From: Nemertoderma westbladi
Lineage: Eukaryota > Xenacoelomorpha > Nemertodermatida > Nemertodermatidae
Assembly (NCBI GenBank): GCA_032718475.1
Contig: JAUCBJ010008575.1
Span: 124,001-188,000, forward strand
Reading direction: 5' to 3'
Length of the DNA stretch: 64,000 bases
The translations under genes were made by a program, and so were the position numbers. Below the pieces are notes generated by a model. It had not been told where the DNA came from. It worked only from the letters and a program-made list of their open reading frames with translations, and made no database searches. Positions 46,001 to 56,450 of the stretch are shown piece after piece; the first letter of the stretch is position 1, and each line of letters opens with the position of its first letter.

Positions 46001-46132
46001 CTCAATCGCCCAGTTGGTCGTTTATGTTTACTGGAAAGAGACAGAGAACTATCCGGAAACTATGGAAGGCAAGATACTCTTCCCGCGACCACCTCCCTAA
46101 TCCAACAAACAGCTAGGGACTCCCCAACGTAA
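40047..46132 (+). pseudogene. BEL-1 pol: zinc knuckles, protease, RT, RNase H, integrase, broken
   Basis: The first frame (40047-43205) holds three Cys/His knuckles (CALCDGPHRLSVC about residue 404, CYNCLRQGHQWRTC about 438, CAKCGAKHH about 455). The protease site LLDSGSTGTFID follows (about 579), then the RT start (VRVVFDGS, FASDIEGMFLQ). After a one-base shift RT continues at 43123 with FGIISRPSNACSVVRTTADD and the catalytic IYMDDNLKS. RNase H begins at HVFGDASDI, with a TGA at once, and continues to QWRHCPG. After a small loss at about 44140, DIASRG leads to the integrase: a zinc-binding H-H-C-C region (HAGREQVLSE to NCIPCRK) and catalytic residues in GVDLFGP, RSDKGTNFIG and GGSWERLIRSVK. 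The integrase is split at 45092 and 45311. Non-functional. Confidence 0.88.
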
Positions 46133-46605
46133 CAGCGTCTGGAGTGGGTGTGTGACTACATTATTTTATATCTGTTTTTTATTATTTTTATATTTATGTA
46201 TGTTATTATGTAATTTTATTATAATCGTTTTCTTTAATTTTATTTAGTAGAATATTATTTTAGCGATTATTTAGTAGATTAGTGCAATATATATATTTGT
46301 GTTTATTACTTAATTACTTAGCATTATATATTTAAGTTTAACGGCGAGAAATAATTATTTTTCTCTTTCCTTACTGTCCGTATCATATTATAAATACGTG
46401 ACTACAGTAAGATGAAATGTCCGTACTTATTAAAGTACAAAATACCGCCCCTGCTATACTCAAGTATTATTGGTAAGTAGAGTATTAGGAATGCAAAGTT
46501 CAGATCCTCGTGTCTCGGCTAAACCATGCTCTGGGAAGACCTTCGAAACGACTTGCCTCTTCTCACTGACATTGCTTCTTGCAATATTGCTCTCATACCA
46601 TATAT
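46133..46605. other. AT-rich flank of BEL-1
   Basis: The left half is extremely AT-rich. It could contain part of the BEL-1 3' LTR, but no matching copy was found upstream. No gene seen. Confidence 0.4.
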
Positions 46606-46615
46606 TAAATAATAC
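46606..46615. repeat. 10-bp target-site duplication (left) of RTE copy 2, TAAATAATAC
   Basis: TAAATAATAC occurs directly before the element and again at 50372-50381 directly after its TAG tail. Confidence 0.88.
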
Positions 46616-49600
46616 TTGCCACCTCCATGCAGCATTAAGAAAACTTGCCACCTCCATGCAGCATAAAGGAGGTGCCACCTGTAGCTGCATAGACCCTCTT
46701 ACTAGGGCAAATCTGGTCCTGTAACTAGGACCCCCTTCGTTCTGGGATAAGGACGCCCTTGGTCCTGGATTAAGGACCCATATACTTGGCTGCAGGGGTA
46801 TATGGCCTGACCAGGCAGATGGTGATCTACCAATGGCTGGTTAGGAGTAGAGTGTTCTCATGTCCACTCTGAGGGCACTTCACTGCGACCTGCACCTGGC
46901 AGCAAGGGTACAGGGCATGACCCAGCAGATGAGCTGCAACAGCCAATGGTGGGTCATGTACGCCAGAGTAGATATGGGTGATGGGCCTCATATCTGACTC
47001 CATTGCGACACCCACCCTGTGGAATGGCAAACCAGGGTGTGGTATTTGCCCCGAGAGCTGACTCGGCAAAAAAGCACCCCCCAACCCCCACTATGGATTA
47101 CATTAGCAATGCGGAGGTCCGGCCACTAGAGGCCAGTGGAATTACCGGACACAATAGGCCTCACAGGCGTCAGTTAACTCCTGACCGGCTGCCTGTCTCA
47201 CCCCCTACTGGAGAGAGAGCAGCTAACAATTCTTTGAGTCCCTTTCCTGATGACCTTTCTGGCCCAAACCCTGGGTCACCAGGGAGGCCAGATTGTGATG
47301 GGGAGAGGGATTCTGGAGTTGGAGGCTACTCTCATGTTCCACCCCGACCAACAAAGCCATTGGTGAATCTGAGGCAAGTCACTAGACTAGCCTCAGTAAA
47401 CACCCTAACACTCGGGTCCCCAATGCGACAAGGTGAGCTGACTGCCTTGGCAGATAAGCTTTCTCTTAGCGCAGTGGGTGTTCAAGAGCACCGAATGCAG
47501 ACTGGACAGACTGATGAGGTTCTGATTAAGGACATGGGGGGCGGTTGGCGACTCGCCCTCGCGTCAGCAGATGATAGTGGCAATGGTGGAATTGGTCTAT
47601 TGATGAATCCAACTGCACATGCAGCATTGGACAAAATAGACCAAATCTCTAACCGCATCATCCGTTGCCACTTCTCATGTTCTGGAAGACTGGCTAAGAA
47701 GTTTCCTAAGGTGGTTCTGATTGTGTGCTACTCTCCAACTAGTGTTGCCCCTGTAGAGGAGGTGGAAAATTTCTACCACAATCTACAAGCAGCAACTGAT
47801 GGAGTGGATCAGCATGCATTCTTAACATTCCTGGGAGACTTTAATGCAAGTCTGCATCAATCACCTACATCGCCCTGGGTCTATAGCAATAGTGTTAACC
47901 GAAATTCTGTCCATCTTCAGGATTTTATCTCTGGAAATGGATTGTTTTCGGCTGGAACCCAGTTCAAGAAGCGAACTGGAAAGCTATGGACTCATAGTGG
48001 ACCCAGTGGTCACAAGTCCCAGATAGACCATATTCTGTTTCGTAGGAAATACAGGAGCTCTATACAAGACTGTAATGCATTTACACTTCGACCCTTCTCC
48101 AGTGATCACCGCCTTATTGTGGCCAAGGTAAGACTTAGTCTGCGTGCTAGCAGAACAACGAAATCTGCCTTGCCACGGCATGACTGGTCCTCTCTGTTGC
48201 AACAGCCAAGTGTGAGATCCAGCTTCACACTACAGCTGAGCAACAGGTATGAGGCTCTTGCCTCTGAGGCGGCAGATCACTGTGAGGGCTATACTGCCTT
48301 TACAGAAGCAGTTAAGTTAGCAGCTGCAGAAACAGTTCCTGTATACCCTCGAAACAGGAAAAGGGCCCCCTGGACTGACAACAAAATTCAGAAGTGCCGA
48401 AATGACCTTCATAAGGCGCAGAAAGAGTCCCGACTCAAACAGACTACAGCGGCCAAGAATGCAGTTAAAGCTGCATCTAGGTCCCTGAACAGGCAGTACT
48501 CTGTTAATCTACAGGAGCTAATAAACCAACAGGTTGATGCCATCAATGATGCTGACGACAGCAGGCAATCATCCCAGGCATGGAAATCGATCAATCTGCT
48601 TACTGGGCGGAAAAGCCAACCAACCACCAAGGTTAAGGCTGAATCACCAGCCGATCGCCTCAATGGTTGGAAAGCCCACTTTGAAAAGCTCCTCAATAAT
48701 GACAGGGTATTGCCTGATAACTTTATAGAAGTAAAAGTGTCTGAGTCTGTACTCCCAGATATTCCCATTGGCGATATCTCCTTTGCAGAAGTGAAGGCTG
48801 CTGCAAAGAGCATTAAGACCAATCGTGCCAGTGGAGTAGATGGTGTTCCCCCTGAGGTCTTTAAAATACCTGAGTGTTTAAAGCTCATCTATCCCATCAT
48901 AGTAGACATGTACCGTACAACAAGAGTCCCACAAGAAATGAAAACAAATAAGTTGGTGCCAGTTCCCAAGAAGGGCAACCTAACACTCTATGGTTCTTTT
49001 CGGGGAATCTCATTGATCTCGATTGCTGCAAAACTATACAATAGAATTCTATTAAATCGCATCAGGGATCCCATTGAGAGACTGCTACGTGGAAATCAGA
49101 ATGGGTTCCGTAAAGGTCGTGGGACCATGGAGCCCATTTTGGCACTTAGAAGGATAATTGAAGAATTATCAAAAAAGAAAGACAGGCATCTGGCTGTTAT
49201 CTTTGTTGACTTCTTCAAGGCCTTTGATTCAGTCTCTCGCTCACGTATGTTCAGCATACTTTCATTATATGGGATTCCTGATGAAATTATTGCAGCAATC
49301 AGATCAGTATACGATGGTTCGACAACATTTGTGTCTACTGTTGACGGTGACACAGAACCATTTGAAGTGTTATGGGGCGTCCTCCAAGGAGACACACTTG
49401 CACCATTCTTGTTCATTATTGTGGTTGACTATGTTCTACGCATGTCCTTAGATCATCATAATGATGATGGGGTGATGATAAGTCCACCTACTGGCTCCAG
49501 AAGTCGAGGAAATCCTGCCAATTACCTAACTGATCTAGACTTTGCTGATGACTTAGGAGTACTCTCAGAATCATTAGAGGGAGCCCAGCGGCTCCTCAGC

Positions 49601-50371
49601 TCATTAGAACATGCTGCTTCTAGTGTTGGTCTTTTTATTAACTCCAGAAAGACCAAAATTCTGACAGTTAACTTTGAAAATCCTCAGCAAGTCTCTGATC
49701 GGATGAGCATAAGCTCAAAGGATGGTATGCTTGAGCATGTGGACGACTTCTGTTACCTGGGATCATGGATCCGGAAGTCAGGTGAGGACCTTCGAATACG
49801 TAAGGGAAAGGCATGGGCAGCCTTGAATAGGCTTTCCAGGATTTGGAAGTCACCTAGAATTAATCGGAAACTTAAGGTCCGATTATTTAGAGCAGCAGTA
49901 GTTCCAGTACTCCTCTACGGGAGTCCATGCTGGGCTCTAACTGCTGAGGACACCAAATCTCTGGATGGCACATTCACAAGAATGCTACGCCGGGTACATT
50001 GTGTCAAGTACAATGCACACATCTCCAACCAGACACTATATAACATTGGAGGTGTCTCATTGGTTCCCCCAAGCTTGACACTAGAACAAAATCGCCTCCG
50101 CTTTGCAGGACATTGCTTTCGCCGTGAGGACCAGCCAGTGCATAATCTTGTACTTTGGCAGCCTCATGGAGTGAATAAGCATGGTGGACAGCCCATGACT
50201 TTCTTGAGACGCATCTTAAAGGACACTGGCCTTAAAGATGCGGATGATCTAGCAAATGTCATGGGTGATAGGGAGTTGTGGCGGTGTAATTTTGTTGACA
50301 AGCCGGCACAGCATTCTTAAAAATGCAGCTGCAATGCAGCATGCCGATCCTAGTAGTAGTAGTAGTAGTAG
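46616..50371 (+). mobile_element. full-length RTE-type retrotransposon, copy 2
   Basis: Nearly identical to 18379-22104 over its whole length and flanked by the perfect 10-bp target-site duplication TAAATAATAC, so the element limits are firm. Its 5' end carries an extra 29-bp partial monomer: CTTGCCACCTCCATGCAGCA occurs at 46615 and again at 46644. The 3' UTR is about 30 bp plus a TAG microsatellite of about seven units. Together with copy 1 it shows recent activity of the family. Confidence 0.95.
47003..50320 (+). CDS. RTE endonuclease-reverse transcriptase polyprotein, intact (copy 2)
   Basis: 1105 residues with no stop or frameshift. Domain order and motifs equal those of the copy at 18745: endonuclease TFLGDFNASL and SSDHRLIVAK, RT VDFFKAFDSVSR, GVLQGDTLAPFLF and LDFADDLGVL. 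Differences from copy 1 are about eight single residues (for example TDEVLI for TDDVLI, NPANYL for NPAKYL, ALTAEDTK for ALTGEDTK), none in a catalytic motif. The fragment F4 has ALTAED-like and SRIWK forms in places, so those may be the ancestral states. Transcription is presumably driven from the 366-bp 5' region, which is conserved between the copies. Confidence 0.93.
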   Translation: MRHPPCGMANQGVVFAPRADSAKKHPPTPTMDYISNAEVRPLEASGITGHNRPHRRQLTPDRLPVSPPTGERAANNSLSPFPDDLSGPNPGSPGRPDCDGERDSGVGGYSHVPPRPTKPLVNLRQVTRLASVNTLTLGSPMRQGELTALADKLSLSAVGVQEHRMQTGQTDEVLIKDMGGGWRLALASADDSGNGGIGLLMNPTAHAALDKIDQISNRIIRCHFSCSGRLAKKFPKVVLIVCYSPTSVAPVEEVENFYHNLQAATDGVDQHAFLTFLGDFNASLHQSPTSPWVYSNSVNRNSVHLQDFISGNGLFSAGTQFKKRTGKLWTHSGPSGHKSQIDHILFRRKYRSSIQDCNAFTLRPFSSDHRLIVAKVRLSLRASRTTKSALPRHDWSSLLQQPSVRSSFTLQLSNRYEALASEAADHCEGYTAFTEAVKLAAAETVPVYPRNRKRAPWTDNKIQKCRNDLHKAQKESRLKQTTAAKNAVKAASRSLNRQYSVNLQELINQQVDAINDADDSRQSSQAWKSINLLTGRKSQPTTKVKAESPADRLNGWKAHFEKLLNNDRVLPDNFIEVKVSESVLPDIPIGDISFAEVKAAAKSIKTNRASGVDGVPPEVFKIPECLKLIYPIIVDMYRTTRVPQEMKTNKLVPVPKKGNLTLYGSFRGISLISIAAKLYNRILLNRIRDPIERLLRGNQNGFRKGRGTMEPILALRRIIEELSKKKDRHLAVIFVDFFKAFDSVSRSRMFSILSLYGIPDEIIAAIRSVYDGSTTFVSTVDGDTEPFEVLWGVLQGDTLAPFLFIIVVDYVLRMSLDHHNDDGVMISPPTGSRSRGNPANYLTDLDFADDLGVLSESLEGAQRLLSSLEHAASSVGLFINSRKTKILTVNFENPQQVSDRMSISSKDGMLEHVDDFCYLGSWIRKSGEDLRIRKGKAWAALNRLSRIWKSPRINRKLKVRLFRAAVVPVLLYGSPCWALTAEDTKSLDGTFTRMLRRVHCVKYNAHISNQTLYNIGGVSLVPPSLTLEQNRLRFAGHCFRREDQPVHNLVLWQPHGVNKHGGQPMTFLRRILKDTGLKDADDLANVMGDRELWRCNFVDKPAQHS

Positions 50372-50381
50372 TAAATAATAC
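50372..50381. repeat. 10-bp target-site duplication (right) of RTE copy 2
   Basis: TAAATAATAC, identical to 46606-46615. Confidence 0.88.
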
Positions 50382-51632
50382 ATATAGTAGAATGATGTCC
50401 ATTTAACAGTAGCGTAAAACGCAAAATAACTCTGTTAAACCCTTTGACCATCTGCAATTCTAGTCGATTAAGACATCGCGGCACCCACCGATATACTTGA
50501 AAGACAAATTCTAGAATCAGTGGTTAACGTTCCCAGACATGTTCTGGAATAAATAGGTGCCCATCTTAAATATTAAATATTTAATAAATATTTATAAAAT
50601 CTATTAAAACAAATGTTATAATAGAGTAAATGCAGACAAATAAACTCTAAGGAGTTTGTAAACCAAGAAAATCTATAAATCAAAAATCTGTTAAAATTCA
50701 GATCCTTTAAAATTCTAGTCGATTAAGATATCGTAGCACTTACTGATACTCTTGAAAAGACAAATTTCCTAGAATTAAGGATCCTAGTTCCCAGACATGT
50801 TCTGGAATAAAATTGTGTCTATTTTAATATTAAATAATAAAATTTACGGGAATAAATTTAAATTCATATCCTCTCATGAATTTGATAAATTGTCATTTTA
50901 TACAATTTATAGCATTCCCAAAATTCCATTAATTAATAGATCATGGGAGCGGAGATTCACCCTATTAAGTATATTAGTGTGCGAGAATCTCCAATGTATA
51001 GTCAATAGCCGATAAAATTCATAAAATCATGTATAAAGGGGAATATTGACAATTAAAGAATTACTATTAAATGGCATCCCAGATCTGTATGCATGAGAAT
51101 TACCCTAATTCTACTGCTAGCTTTCCATAATGTCACCATAGCAACAACCACGCTAGAATTAGAAGCGAGTTACAAGAACAATAGAAAGCTTGCCCCATTG
51201 AATAGCATACGGAATAAATAGCACACTGCTAGTATCCAGGGATACATAATAATAACGTGGCATTCTGGAAGGCACTTGACTAACGGACAAATGGCCCGAA
51301 TGTGTACAATTTGTGACAGTTGTGTGGAATTTGTGCATTTATAGGTGAATGTTACTACTAAAGTGTGTTTACAGTAGCGAGTCACAGTTGTGAAAGTTAC
51401 CCTACCTCTGTAGTAAGAACCTGAAGTAATTCTAAGCCCTTGGGACGGACAGTGGAGTGACTCGCGCTGGTTATTGTTGTCGTTGTGTAGCTACTACGTT
51501 GGCGAGAGGCACAGCGACGACAGTACATCAGCGCTGAGGATCTTGCGCTGTCCGGGGGCATTGAGGGGAGGCAGCGACGACCGCTAACCTATATATCATT
51601 AATTATAATATTGATAAACTCATATAGCAGCT
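50382..51632. other. noncoding stretch with a diverged 255-bp tandem duplication
   Basis: A segment around CTAGTCGATTAAGA and CCCAGACATGTTCTGGAATAAA occurs at about 50458-50570 and again, diverged, at 50713-50820. The 51440-51590 part is more GC-rich and directly precedes the unrecognised reading frames at 51633, so it may be their leader. The text near 51500 (GTTGGCGAGAGGCACAGCG) could be a primer-binding site region, but this is a guess. Confidence 0.5.
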
Positions 51633-53398
51633 ATGACTGAGTTGATAGAAGATGATCTTGGTATCAGGGAGCGATATACCCTACCATTGCAAGCGTTTGT
51701 TGATAGTTTAATAAGCGGCGATGCTAGTCAACCCACTATGGAGGACGATGGCCGTTATATCGAACCGCCAATGTCAAAGGAACAGCTCACGCGTGAATTG
51801 GACTATAGAAAATTCACCGCTCGCTATACGCATCGTAATGGTACGTATATGGACTTCTTAACTACTGGTCATCCTATCGATTTACACGATACGGACGATG
51901 TAGACACCGAAAGGGAAATGATTCTGTTTAAATATCATACCCAGCGGAGTCGGAATGATAAACTGAGAATCGAACACGAAAATTGTATTCGAAACCGACT
52001 CGAAAGAGAAGACGTTGAAGTGCCGGATAAACGCAGTGACTTCAAAGAATATTTGGAATTCTTGAGAGAAACATATCTCAATGTAGCCAGTCAACAAAAT
52101 CTAGAAACTCGATATCCTCAAGGTATACATCATAACCCTATGATAGAACTCAAATGACTCTATTTCACTATGATGTATCTTACTGCCGATCGACCGCTAC
52201 CTGTTGTACCGGATAGCTTCGAACAGATGGAGGAATATTGTAAAACTGGAGAAAGATCACCCGTGTTTCCCCTACAAGACGTGCGCTTTGGTATTATTGC
52301 GATGAATGCCCTAGACCCAACCAACAAACGGAAAGACACAAACATCCACGGAGACGTTGCGCTAAACATAGTTTTACTCACTATACTTACGGGAGTTTCG
52401 AGCGAAACTTGTTCGACGTATCACCTACGCTCGCCCGACTCAAACGATCCTTAAATAAACCGATGATCAGCGTTCCGGAATACTCGGTCAAACCTCCTCA
52501 TTCCCTGGTGAGACCTCAGACTCTTGATCCTAATAGTATAACGGATCCTCCTGAACTGTACTCACTGTTCAAAGATCTAGTGTTACCCGAACAATTAATC
52601 GGTGGTACTCCGGTAGTGGGCTCTCTAGATATTCGCCCATCCTACATAGCCGGATGGGGACGCGGACATTTAATATCGCCGTTCAACCCGTATAATCATC
52701 CCAGTTTAACCCCGATACAACCCGTCACCGAGGTGGAGGAGAGCGTTGTACGAAACGCGTTAGACGCTATTCGGCAAAAGATCGGAAAAGGAACTTACGA
52801 TTGTTTAGATAAACATAAATTGCAGCAGCAAGTCCAAGCGGTAAAAGAATTAGCTTTACCTCAGTTCGATCGAGAAATCCAGAATCTCGAGGAGGACATC
52901 GAACTTAGACGAACCTACTCTCTACAAGAGTTTTTAGACGAACGCTTCCAACGACAAGCGGAGGAAAATCAGCTCGAGGAGAAGCTCATCGAAATGGACG
53001 AGAGAGAAGAAGCAGCTTTAGCCCAACCAGAAGATCAAATCCTTATGACTTATCTCTATTCCAAAACCATGATTCATCCCTTGATGGTTCCCCATTTCGG
53101 AGACAAACTCTTCGCCACGGTACAACCCCAACAGGTTGATATCAACCTAAGATCTAGAGATCTTATTGCTGACGCTCTTATGTTACAACGTCCGCCAATC
53201 GAGGCCGCTCGTGTCGACGGTATACACGTTGAACCTCCGGACAATGGAGCGGATCTTGTCCGTCGTATGGTACATGAGGTCAACCTACGCACTAGACCTT
53301 TACCAAACTCATTTTATGGGATCAAAGACCACCCTTATTATGTCAATTTAACTCAATATTATATGGTGAAACCGGAAGATCCTACACACAGTTTATAG
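51633..53398 (+). pseudogene. unrecognised gag-like coding region, lightly broken
   Basis: Not recognised. From ATG 51633 (MTELIEDDLGIRERYTLP) one frame runs to a TGA at 52155. It continues in the same register from 52170 (MMYLTADRPLPVVPDSFEQ) and shifts at about 52400 to the frame of 52409-53398. The protein is acidic and rich in Arg/Glu/Gln, with a probable coiled coil at 52740-53010 (IRQKIGKGTYDCLDKHKLQQ, then EENQLEEKLIEMDEREE). No zinc knuckle, protease or RT is seen. Size, position among retroelements and the lesions suggest a retroelement structural protein, but a decayed host gene is possible. About 590 codons in total. Confidence 0.5.
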
Positions 53399-53502
53399 TT
53401 TCTACCATTGATAAATCCTGCGGTGACTTGTTCATAGACTCGCATCTAGAGCTACAAGAGGTTCATAGATGACCATATGAATGTGGGGCCCGGGAGCGCG
53501 AG

Positions 53503-53835
53503 TTGGAGGGAACCATCGGACCGATGAGGTTTCTCACTGCTCACAGTCCACCTACCACTCTCGTGCAAGCGACCCGTCGGGGACCAGTAAGAGCTGCTGT
53601 CCTGAATCACGCTCTAAGGGTTGTTCGACCTCGTTCCACTGAGGTTGATATCGATCAACCGGGTACCTCGACCGGCGGATACACCGACCATAACCCTAAA
53701 CCTTCCGATGCAATTGTATTGCACCCCTCACCCAGGAGTTATAGCCCTTCTAGTAAAGTGGCTCGCCCCAAAGAGAAAAGGACTCTTGCTAGCCTCAAAA
53801 AACTTCGTAAACGCCGTTCACGTAAGAAGGACTAA
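53503..53835 (+). CDS. unrecognised small basic reading frame
   Basis: 110 codons in a different frame from the preceding coding region and about 100 bp after it. It is rich in Arg, Pro and Ser and ends in a strongly basic tail (KEKRTLASLKKLRKRRSRKK). This could be the nucleic-acid-binding C-terminus of the preceding gag-like protein after a frameshift, or a separate small protein. The start is uncertain. No known domain recognised. Confidence 0.35.
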   Translation: MEGTIGPMRFLTAHSPPTTLVQATRRGPVRAAVLNHALRVVRPRSTEVDIDQPGTSTGGYTDHNPKPSDAIVLHPSPRSYSPSSKVARPKEKRTLASLKKLRKRRSRKKD

Positions 53836-53914
53836 TAGTTTAGAGTATTTTTTGTATTTTAGAAACTGTGATTTTTTATATTTTATAGACTTAAATCCCA
53901 TTTTCTGGGAGCGG

Positions 53915-54316
53915 TGTAAAAGCTTTTGCGGACATAACAAGTCATTTTTTCCCGCAATGCGCAGTGTGGGAGCTTTTGTGGACATAACAAGTCATTTTTC
54001 CCGCAATGCGCAGAATACTCTAAAATAGCCTTAAATGTATCCAACTCCGTAACGGGAAGGAATCAGAGCCCCGATGACGAAATCTATCAGCTGATTCTCT
54101 GTGGACGTGGAACTTTTCTTTGTTCTGCCTAGTCAGCCAATCAGAGCGATTTTCCCCCTTATGTCTTACAGAGGCGTATGGAAACCCGCGCAATGCATTA
54201 CGGTCTTTGTTTACCTTTTTCTGAGCCTCAGAACCGGCTTGGAATGCTTCTGTGTGGAAGTTTCAGACTTTGGCCTAAACATCGGATGGCTTTGATTACA
54301 AGAACGTAAAACTATT
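53915..54316. repeat. dispersed repeat, copy 2 (402 bp)
   Basis: The second copy of the repeat at 34853-35262, same orientation and boundaries, with the internal 50-bp duplication. It starts about 80 bp after the stop of the gag-like region, while copy 1 starts at the broken 5' end of an RTE element. Confidence 0.9.
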
Positions 54317-56380
54317 TGTTGTGTCCTCTACGGTAGGGACTACCCTACAGCCTACAAATCTACTAATACAAAGCTATAGAATATCTCTATCCGTAAAGTC
54401 CAGTAGTATACCGCTTACCAGATCCTAGTAACGATGTATCTTACTGTAAGACTCTAGTAATGAAACGGGCTCGTACAGTATCTGACAACAAATCCCAGTC
54501 CAGGATATCTAAACAAACAGATACTATACACAAACTACTACTGGCAAGGAGCAGAGCCTGGTGTCTATTCTATGTACGTGAGCAGGTCTAATGCCTACGA
54601 ACTAGACAAAAGGATACCTGTCCTCTAACCGGTATGGCAGATGTACAGTTACAGTAACAGACCAAACTCACGGGAAAACAATCCCCGCGCAGCGAATCCT
54701 AACTATCGCTGACAGTCCTAAATACAGTAACTTGCCGTGGTGTGATTTATATGGTTTATATACGAGCTAGGTGGGTTACAGACCTAGCGTAACAATACTG
54801 ATCTCCCTGTCTGAATCAGTCTAAAAGGGGTCGTGCCTAATGTAACAATAACTGATCCCCCTGTACGAAATCAGTCTAAAGAGGGTCGTGCCTAATGTAA
54901 CAATACTGCTGCTCTAGGCAAACAACAGTTAATAACGAAAATGAAATACTCCCTTGCCGTAACTAAATATCAGATCCTAATTTTACAAACTTTACCAAAG
55001 TACGATAAATATATTCTGCCTAAAGTGATCTAAAGTGTGCTATCTAGTAGAACTCTAAGGGTAAATATGTTTTAGGGCGTGTGTGTGTGGGTGTGTTACA
55101 ATAAAACAATTTTGGTGTATATCATTTACTAGGTTTTAGTAATTCTCTGACCGAAACAATACCATGCGCTAGCTACTAAAATAAGCTAGTCGCGTTTTGT
55201 AGAACTTTATACTTACAAATGACGTCAAAGCTCTCTCCTTCCTATCCACATCTCAACTGGGCAACCACGGTGTTAGTAACTACACCCGTGATCGGCACAA
55301 ATACCAGATTCTGGTTGTAAGATAAGAAATAGGGATTAATTGCTACCGTGCGTTAGCTGATCTGGTATACAAATTTGATTCTAGAACTTTGTTGCTGCGG
55401 TAGTTAGCAGCAATACCTATCAGTACGTGGCAAGGCACGGTAGGATATTAATAAACCTCTCTAGGCCAAGCGGTGTGCCGGTAGCAGAAATACTCCTTGC
55501 CTGATCAAATAACTAACTTCAGGCAGGGGGGGGGGGGGTTACTAATGTATAGTCTACAAAGCGAACCGGTACCAAACAGTCAGTACTGCGAATCACTAAA
55601 TTATGGAACATATGCTGTCTGTACCTAATATGTACTCGCATACTGACGGACGGCAATAATTCGCACCTGTGAGGTATACAGGTAACCCAGGGATTCGTAC
55701 TACTGACAAGGGGGGGTTCTGCCTAGAATATAGTTATTTGATCCTAAATTTGCGGCGTCCCAGGACGGCGTCACGCTTTCCCTGATCTATAGGTCTTACG
55801 TCGGGCAAGGGCGTCAAACAAAGTCTTACCTTCCTCATAAAGCGTGCGCTGCATAGCAAGGCGGAGTATTTCGAAGGGCGAAGGGGGTGCGCGGTCTAAG
55901 CTAATGTGGGCGCTAGCGTGTTGTGGACATCTTTTCCCTGCGTTGCTGACGGCCTAGCGGTCTAGGCGGCCATCTTCCCAATGCTTGGTTGTCCCAAAGT
56001 TGGACGTTCAGAAAAGTACATGTTCAGAAGTTTTATAGTATATTTACAGTTTACAAAACTTTATCAAACAGAATTGCCAAATAGTTTCAACAAGAAACAT
56101 GTAAAAGTCTGAAGTAACAAGTTAAACCAAGTGGAATAATGGAGTTAACTAAGTTTTAACGAAGTGATAACCGAAGGCAAACCAGCCCTTTATATACTAA
56201 ATCTGGGACATAGAATCCACTAGAACTTTCCAGAGTATTCCATGGCCTCACATTGGAGCAATAAGATATTCAATGCCCTATGATTGGCCTAACTCATCGT
56301 TCCATGTATTGTACGCACCTCATTGGTTTATCAATTTGTATCAAATGAAAATAAATTGCCCAAAATGCAAATTTCCCAAC
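54317..56380. other. noncoding stretch
   Basis: No gene recognised. It includes a 53/55-bp tandem duplication (54790-54842 and 54843-54897, around CTGATC...CAGTCTAAA and GGTCGTGCCTAATG), a 13-nt G-run at 55526-55538 and a GC-rich patch at 55750-55985 without an open frame. Confidence 0.5.
54790..54897. repeat. tandem duplication, two copies of about 54 bp
   Basis: TAACAATA starts each copy (54790, 54843, with a partial third at 54898). GGTCGTGCCTAATG ends each. Confidence 0.9.
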
Positions 56381-56450
56381 TGGGATTCGAACTCGTAACC
56401 TATATGTAATGCAACCAACGCCTTAACCATCTGACCACTACACCACGAGA
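56381..56450 (-). ncRNA. tRNA-like sequence with pol III A and B boxes (tRNA pseudogene or SINE head)
   Basis: On the minus strand, GTAGTGGTCAGATGGTTAAGG resembles a tRNA D-arm/A box and GAGTTCGAATCCCA fits a B box (consensus GGTTCGANTCC). Spacing is about right for a tRNA. The anticodon stem and the acceptor stem do not pair convincingly, so this is a degenerate tRNA or a tRNA-derived SINE head rather than a working tRNA gene. Confidence 0.45.

Larger units (their letters stand above)
37930..46132 (+). mobile_element. BEL-1: BEL/Pao LTR retrotransposon internal region, decayed
   Basis: The order is gag, coiled coil, zinc knuckles, aspartic protease, reverse transcriptase, RNase H, integrase. 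This is the BEL/Pao arrangement and the knuckle and protease motifs fit. It is broken by at least five lesions: a gag frame change near 39060-39080, TAG at 40014, a shift near 43120-43200, TGA at 43816 and 43909, a shift or deletion near 44140, TGA at 45090 and a shift near 45270-45310. An intact LTR pair was not recognised. RTE copy 2 is inserted about 480 bp downstream, possibly in or near the 3' LTR. Confidence 0.88.

Noticed and set aside
37930-46132. An infectious retrovirus
   Set aside because: No envelope gene is recognisable after the integrase. Protein order and motifs are those of BEL/Pao retrotransposons, and the element has many stops and frameshifts.
46133-46605. 3' LTR of BEL-1
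   Set aside because: Expected position, but no matching copy upstream of the gag was found by eye, so it is not annotated as an LTR.
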